Shown: positions 60,273 to 64,000 of the stretch, one piece after another
Layout of the letters: the number at the start of each line of letters is the position of its first letter
How positions within the stretch are numbered: position 1 is the stretch's first letter
Assembly: GCF_012927205.1 (NCBI RefSeq)
Contig: NZ_JABBGC010000004.1
Location: 908,485-972,484 of the forward strand
DNA from: Chitinophaga fulva
GTDB lineage: Bacteria > Bacteroidota > Bacteroidia > Chitinophagales > Chitinophagaceae
Reading direction: 5' to 3'
DNA length: 64,000 nt
Made by a program: the position numbers and the translations under genes
The notes under the pieces: generated by a model
Told to the model about the DNA's origin: nothing
Databases searched by the model: none
What the model saw: the letters and a program-made list of their open reading frames with translations, nothing else

Positions 60273-60879
60273 AATGGATACCGATACCATAAGCGCCGCC
60301 GTATTTTTTCATCAGATCAGTAACAGGCTTATAGGTTTCCTGGCGGGCCCAGTCACGCTGCAGTTCCAGCAGGTATTGAATGGCCGTCATCGGTTTTACG
60401 CCGGCATGCACCATTCTTTGTACGGAGCGTTCGTGTGCTTCGGCACTCACATCGCCGCAGGCATCGGTGATCACAAATACGTCATAACCTTCTTCGAGGG
60501 CTGACAGGGCGGGGCCTACGATGCATACGCCTGTCCACAGACCGGCCAACACCAGTTTCTTTTTGCCTTTGCCAACAATAGCTTTGTAGGCAGCTTCATC
60601 TTCCCAGGTGTTCATGGAAGTGCGGTCGATGTAACCGGAAGTTGCCTGTGGATAAAACTCTTCGATCTCAGGAAATACAGGGCCGGAAAAAGATTGTTCT
60701 GCTACAGTGGTCACTACAGTCGGCACATGGAAGATCCTGGAAGCGCCCGCAACGATGGCGGCGTTGGTCCGAAGTTCGCTCAGGGCAATACTTTTGGTGG
60801 CAAAACCCATTTGGCCTTCAAAATCGATCAGGACCAGCGCATGATTGTCGGGAGACAGTAAGTTGGATGATGGTTTCAT
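60247..60879 (-). CDS. Isochorismatase-family hydrolase, YcaC-like
   Basis: The protein has 210 residues. D19 (LVLIDFEGQM) and the nucleophile C119 (GLWTGVCIVGPAL) are in place, and the position where YcaC-like enzymes vary between Lys and Arg reads R86 (YIDRTSMNTW). The family cleaves amide or vinyl-ether bonds by a Cys mechanism; YcaC itself has no known substrate. It is the first gene of a run of ten minus-strand genes with gaps of 3-26 nt. It is separated from the hydrolase to its right by a strong terminator at 61019-61057. Confidence 0.88.
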   Translation of the reverse strand: MKPSSNLLSPDNHALVLIDFEGQMGFATKSIALSELRTNAAIVAGASRIFHVPTVVTTVAEQSFSGPVFPEIEEFYPQATSGYIDRTSMNTWEDEAAYKAIVGKGKKKLVLAGLWTGVCIVGPALSALEEGYDVFVITDACGDVSAEAHERSVQRMVHAGVKPMTAIQYLLELQRDWARQETYKPVTDLMKKYGGAYGIGIHYAHHMLQH

Positions 60880-61018
60880 TTGTAAAATAGTTTGCGCCAG
60901 TGAGTCAATTCAAATGCCTGTTTGTAAATCGTTGATATATAATTAGTTGTTTGTTTTTAGGTAGATGGGGTCTTTACGGTATTTCGTAGAATTATGAAAA
61001 GAAGAAAAAAACATTGAC

Positions 61019-61057
61019 AGAAAAAGCCCCATTTGCCGTCGCAGGCAAATGGGGCTT
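61019..61057 (-). terminator. Terminator of the leaderless hydrolase gene
   Basis: AAGCCCCATTTGCC (61024-61037) and GGCAAATGGGGCTT (61044-61057) form a perfect 14-bp stem with a 6-nt loop; on the minus strand it is followed by TTTTT. It insulates the ten-gene run beginning at 60879. Confidence 0.85.
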
Positions 61058-61078
61058 GTGATATCATTTGGGCATAAA

Positions 61079-61792
61079 TCAGTTGCCGGACACCTGCTGT
61101 GCTGCTTCAGCAATAACAGCCGCTACTTTCTGTGGCTGGGACACATACACCGCGTGACTGCCTTTGATTTCGGTGATTTGTGTATTGGAGCGTGTGTACA
61201 TATTCCGTTGTATATCGGGGTTGATGCTTTTGTCTTCCGTGGCCACGATGCCGAAGGTGGGTTTGTTTCTCCAGGCAGCCGCGGAGATAGGAGAAAGGAA
61301 ACATTCACCATAAAACGCACCCTGTGATGCATACATGAACGCTGCTTCTTCCTGGCTCAGGTCTGCACAGAAACCAGCATGGTATTTAGCTTTGTCATAA
61401 TACACGATGCCTTTTTCATCCGGAGGCAGTACACCGTTTTCAGGGGCTGGCGGTGCTGTCTGGAACCACTGCAAAGCAGATTCATTGTTATCCGGCTGGA
61501 ACGCTGCGATGTATACCAGTCCGGCTACCTTAGGGTGATTGCCGGCCTCGGTGATAACAGCGCCTCCCCATGAGTGGCCGGCGAGAATGGCCGGGCCATC
61601 CTGTGCATCCAGTGCCAGATGGGTAGCAGTCACATCGTCTTTTAAAGAAGTCAGGGGATTTTGTACAACAGTCACCTGGTAACCTTGTTGGGTAAGGGCT
61701 TCATATACACCTTTGTAGCCGGAGCCATCTGCGAATGCACCATGTACTAAAACGATGTTTTTTACTGCGGGGAGGTTTGTTTGATTTTTCAT
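61079..61792 (-). CDS. Cytoplasmic alpha/beta hydrolase, paralogue of the 42-kb hydrolase
   Basis: The protein has 237 residues with nucleophile S74 (AGHSWGG). It is nearly identical in sequence to the secreted hydrolase at 42302-43081, but its N-terminus is MKNQTNLPAVKNIVLVHG, with no signal peptide, so it should be cytoplasmic. The two genes also share an ungapped 71-nt promoter block. It resembles EstC-like and salicylate-esterase-like hydrolases; the substrate is unknown. Confidence 0.85.
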   Translation of the reverse strand: MKNQTNLPAVKNIVLVHGAFADGSGYKGVYEALTQQGYQVTVVQNPLTSLKDDVTATHLALDAQDGPAILAGHSWGGAVITEAGNHPKVAGLVYIAAFQPDNNESALQWFQTAPPAPENGVLPPDEKGIVYYDKAKYHAGFCADLSQEEAAFMYASQGAFYGECFLSPISAAAWRNKPTFGIVATEDKSINPDIQRNMYTRSNTQITEIKGSHAVYVSQPQKVAAVIAEAAQQVSGN

Positions 61793-61835
61793 GTTATTAG
61801 ATTTTTTGAAGTTTTTTGTTTCGTTGTTAACAATA

Positions 61836-61906
61836 CAAAGGTGCGGCAGAAAATGGAGCGCGTTTATGAGTGGATTGCCCGGTGTGTTGTAATTATTTCC
61901 CTTTTT
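61836..61906 (-). promoter_or_regulatory. Promoter block shared by the two hydrolase paralogues, copy 2
   Basis: Aligns without gaps to 43119-43189 (about 52 of 71 positions). The -7-like box reads CACCTTTG. In this copy no AraC gene precedes it; the three codons that would match the end of the AraC frame are preceded by an in-frame stop. Confidence 0.55.
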
Positions 61907-62006
61907 AAGAGCCTTCGCTTCATTTTGGCTACAATGTTCGGTAGTCGGGCTACATCCGGCAGCGGGCTGCAGCCGAATTTTGTCTCACAAAACAAAATAA
62001 GATCAC

Positions 62007-62954
62007 ATGAACACAACAAATCAGACGATCTCTTCTAACAGCATAGTGACGAAGAAAGTTTCCTTTACATCAGATGGTATAAAGATAGCGGGCAACCTTT
62101 ATCTCCCTGCAACGGTGTACACAGCTCCCCGCCCGGCGATCGTGGTAAGCCACCCCGGCTCAGGCGTAAAAGAACAGGCTGCAGGCCTGTATGCCCGGCT
62201 GCTGGCAGAGCGTGGCTTCGTTACCCTGGCCTTTGACGCCGCCTTTCAGGGTGAAAGCGAAGGGCTTCCCCGGGGTCTTGAAAACCCTTCCCAGCGAATA
62301 GAGGATATTAAATCAGCTGTTTCATTCATCAGTACGCTGCCTGAAGCGGATGCCGGCAGAACAGGCGTATTGGGTATCTGCGCATCGGGAGGCTACGGTA
62401 TCATGGCGGCTGCAACCGATCACCGGATCAAGGCCGTGGCAACTGTCAGCGGCGTGGATATCGGACGGATGTTCAGAAATGGAGCCGACGGAAAACAAAG
62501 CCCGGAGGTGATACAAAAGATGCTGGACCTCGCCGCGCAGGACAGGCGCGCCGTGGCCGCCGGCAATGAGGTAGGTACTTTCCCGCTTTTCCCGGAAACG
62601 GAAGAACAGGCAAAAGCACAGGGACGGTATGCTTATGAAGGATGGAAATATTATTGCACCAGTCTGGGGCAACATCCACGTTCTGCCAAGGCTTTTGTCT
62701 GGAGTAGTGTTGAACGTATTGCGGGCTTTGATGCTTTTCGTATTGCGGATATGATCGCACCGCGGCCGCTATTGATCATAGCAGGTGCTGAGGCAGACAC
62801 ATTATGGATGGCGCAGGAAGCATTCTCTGTTGCAAAAGAGCCTAAAGAGCTCTTTATTATTGACGGCGCCTCTCATAAAGATCTTTACCATCAAAAAGAA
62901 GCAGTGATGCCAGCGGTTAATAAACTGGAACACTTTTTTAACTCAAAACTGTAA
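62007..62954 (+). CDS. Alpha/beta hydrolase, dienelactone-hydrolase-like
   Basis: The protein has 315 residues. It has SFTSDGIKIAGNLYLP, VVSHPGSGVKEQ, the nucleophile elbow GICASGGYG with S near residue 131, and the late IDGASHKDLYH for the catalytic His. This is the YcjY/dienelactone-hydrolase-like group, which includes esterases and peptidases; no substrate is assigned. It diverges from the leaderless hydrolase and precedes an AraC gene on the same strand, separated by a hairpin. Confidence 0.82.
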   Translation: MNTTNQTISSNSIVTKKVSFTSDGIKIAGNLYLPATVYTAPRPAIVVSHPGSGVKEQAAGLYARLLAERGFVTLAFDAAFQGESEGLPRGLENPSQRIEDIKSAVSFISTLPEADAGRTGVLGICASGGYGIMAAATDHRIKAVATVSGVDIGRMFRNGADGKQSPEVIQKMLDLAAQDRRAVAAGNEVGTFPLFPETEEQAKAQGRYAYEGWKYYCTSLGQHPRSAKAFVWSSVERIAGFDAFRIADMIAPRPLLIIAGAEADTLWMAQEAFSVAKEPKELFIIDGASHKDLYHQKEAVMPAVNKLEHFFNSKL

Positions 62955-62963
62955 CGCCGTTTC

Positions 62964-62993
62964 GCCAGTCTCCTTGTTATACAGGAGACTGGC
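62964..62993 (+). terminator. Hairpin between hydrolase and AraC genes
   Basis: GCCAGTCTCCT (62964-62974) and AGGAGACTGGC (62983-62993) form a perfect 11-bp stem with an 8-nt loop. The tract that follows is AT-rich but not a T run, so termination may be partial. Confidence 0.55.
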
Positions 62994-63012
62994 AAATATT
63001 GTAACTTTAAAT

Positions 63013-63930
63013 ATGACGCAGATGGAATCCGCTCCTCATCAGATAAACACGATTTCAGAATTACACCGGCTACTGGGGCTGCCTAAACCGTTGCATCCCA
63101 TGGTGAGCCTGGTGCGTAACTGTGATGTTCATCTCCTCCGGGAAGAATTTCCGCAATCACTTTTCCTGAATTTTTATAAGATCTCTTATATGGGAAATCT
63201 TCATGGAAAAGTGAAATATGGACAAAGTTATTACGATTTTGACGAAGGAGGGATGGTATTTGTAGCGCCGGGGCAACTGCTCACCGCGCCAACTGACGCC
63301 GATGAATATGAAGGCTTCAACCTGTTTGTACATCCCGATTTCCTGCAGGGGTATCCGCTGGCAGGCGCTATAAAAAAATACCACTTCTTTACCTATGCCA
63401 CCAATGAAGCGCTGCACCTGTCAGATAAAGAAAAGAAGACTGTCCTGTCTGTCTTCGGTATTATTGAAGATGAATTAAATGAGCGGATTGACGATACTAC
63501 GCAGGATGTAATTATCGCGCAGATAGACCTGTTGCTTCATTACAGCAACAGATTTTACAAGCGGCAGTTCGTGACCCGGAAAATCATCAACCATGATCTG
63601 TTGACAGCACTCGAAAAACTGCTGGACGATTATTTCAACACTGAAACAGCCTTGATGCAGGGACTGCCTACAGTGCAGTACCTGGCAGGGCAACTACATG
63701 TTTCATCTCATTATCTAAGTGATATGCTCCGGTCCCTGACAGGACAAAGCGCACAACAGCATATACATCGTAAAGTGGTGGAGAAGGCCAAAGAGATGTT
63801 GTCTACCAGCAAGCTGTCCGTTGCGGAGATAGCTTATAATGTTGGGTTTGGACACCCACAGTCTTTTAATAAACTATTTAAAAGCAAAACAAAACTATCT
63901 CCGCTGGAATACAGGCAGGCATTTAACTGA
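63013..63930 (+). CDS. AraC-family transcriptional regulator
   Basis: The protein has 305 residues from the ATG at 63013 (another ATG lies three codons later); the frame opens at 62974 inside the hairpin and is not chosen. It has an N-terminal cupin-like domain (YYDFDEGGMVFVAPGQLLT) and an AraC double helix-turn-helix at the end (LAGQLHVSSHYLSDMLRSLTG, VAEIAYNVGFGHPQSFNKLFKSKT). It follows the dienelactone-hydrolase-like gene on the same strand and may regulate it. Confidence 0.9.
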   Translation: MTQMESAPHQINTISELHRLLGLPKPLHPMVSLVRNCDVHLLREEFPQSLFLNFYKISYMGNLHGKVKYGQSYYDFDEGGMVFVAPGQLLTAPTDADEYEGFNLFVHPDFLQGYPLAGAIKKYHFFTYATNEALHLSDKEKKTVLSVFGIIEDELNERIDDTTQDVIIAQIDLLLHYSNRFYKRQFVTRKIINHDLLTALEKLLDDYFNTETALMQGLPTVQYLAGQLHVSSHYLSDMLRSLTGQSAQQHIHRKVVEKAKEMLSTSKLSVAEIAYNVGFGHPQSFNKLFKSKTKLSPLEYRQAFN

Positions 63931-63976
63931 AAGTAGCCATCATGCTCATCACCGATTCAATGACGCCACTAGCATA

Positions 63977-63984
63977 TACCTTTG
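63977..63984 (+). promoter_or_regulatory. -7 box pointing to a gene beyond the window
   Basis: TACCTTTG matches TAnnTTTG. No coding region starts before the window ends, so this may serve a gene to the right; no -33 box was identified. Confidence 0.25.
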
Positions 63985-64000
63985 TCCGTTCTACCTTGAA

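Noticed and set aside
60880..60960. Possible sigma-54 promoter (TGGCGC) before the ten-gene run
   Set aside because: The GG...GC spacing needed for a -24/-12 promoter is not met.
1..64000. tRNA, rRNA, CRISPR arrays, prophage or integrase genes
   Set aside because: None was seen by eye; a search with tRNAscan-SE, Infernal and a CRISPR finder would be needed to exclude small or degenerate ones.

Overview
The window reads as a chromosome segment of a Bacteroidota bacterium, most like Chitinophaga or a close relative (Chitinophagaceae). The grounds are a SusC/SusD pair with a DUF3823 lipoprotein and a hybrid-two-component-type sensor with beta-propeller repeats, a LytS/LytTR pair next to a beta-barrel outer-membrane protein, many AraC and Crp/Fnr regulators, and promoters of the Bacteroidota type (TAnnTTTG at -7, TTTG or TTG at -33). 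No rRNA, tRNA, CRISPR array, prophage or transposase gene was seen. Assignments come from reading the sequence; no database search was run.

Layout. 1-7.4 kb: a lipoprotein cut by the window edge, a TonB-dependent barrel protein with its LytS/LytT pair, and an ABC1/UbiB-like kinase with a TetR regulator. 7.7-11.9 kb: rtcB RNA ligase behind a long, apparently structured leader, a membrane acyltransferase and an MFS transporter. 11.9-15.8 kb: a 36-bp inverted-repeat element around a 37-codon ORF, a cyclase-family hydrolase, a bactofilin-like/DUF4116 protein, and a divergent quinone-oxidoreductase/HxlR pair. 15.8-25.5 kb: Crp/Fnr regulator and ClC channel, MBL-fold hydrolase, methyltransferase, aconitase, and a Kef-type antiporter. 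25.7-27.3 kb: an AbiEi/AbiEii toxin-antitoxin pair with two operator palindromes around its promoter.

27.3-42.2 kb is a polysaccharide utilization locus: a sensor kinase and a response regulator encoded as two overlapping genes on the minus strand, diverging from GH43, GH2, GH127, SusC, SusD and DUF3823. The enzyme set points to an arabinofuranose-containing plant glycan. 42.3-48.4 kb holds electrophile/quinone-type detoxification genes: alpha/beta hydrolases, an AraC regulator, a non-heme chloroperoxidase-like hydrolase, and an operon of pirin, a degenerate receiver domain, a two-VOC-domain dioxygenase and an MhqD-like esterase, with a Crp/Fnr regulator facing it.

48.6-60.9 kb holds a GAF-type sigma-54 activator facing a run of ten closely spaced minus-strand genes: isochorismatase-like hydrolase, alginate-export-type barrel, secreted M17-N-like domain, amidohydrolase with a Cys/His-rich tail, DoxX, Dps, DUF1275, TPR histidine kinase, sigma-54 response regulator and a TMEM175 channel. 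The right end carries a second, leaderless copy of the 42.3-kb hydrolase with the same promoter block, another alpha/beta hydrolase and an AraC regulator. The most notable non-coding signals are three long nested AT-rich palindromes, the 36-bp inverted repeat that supplies a stop codon, the rtcB leader, and operator-like palindromes in several divergent gaps.
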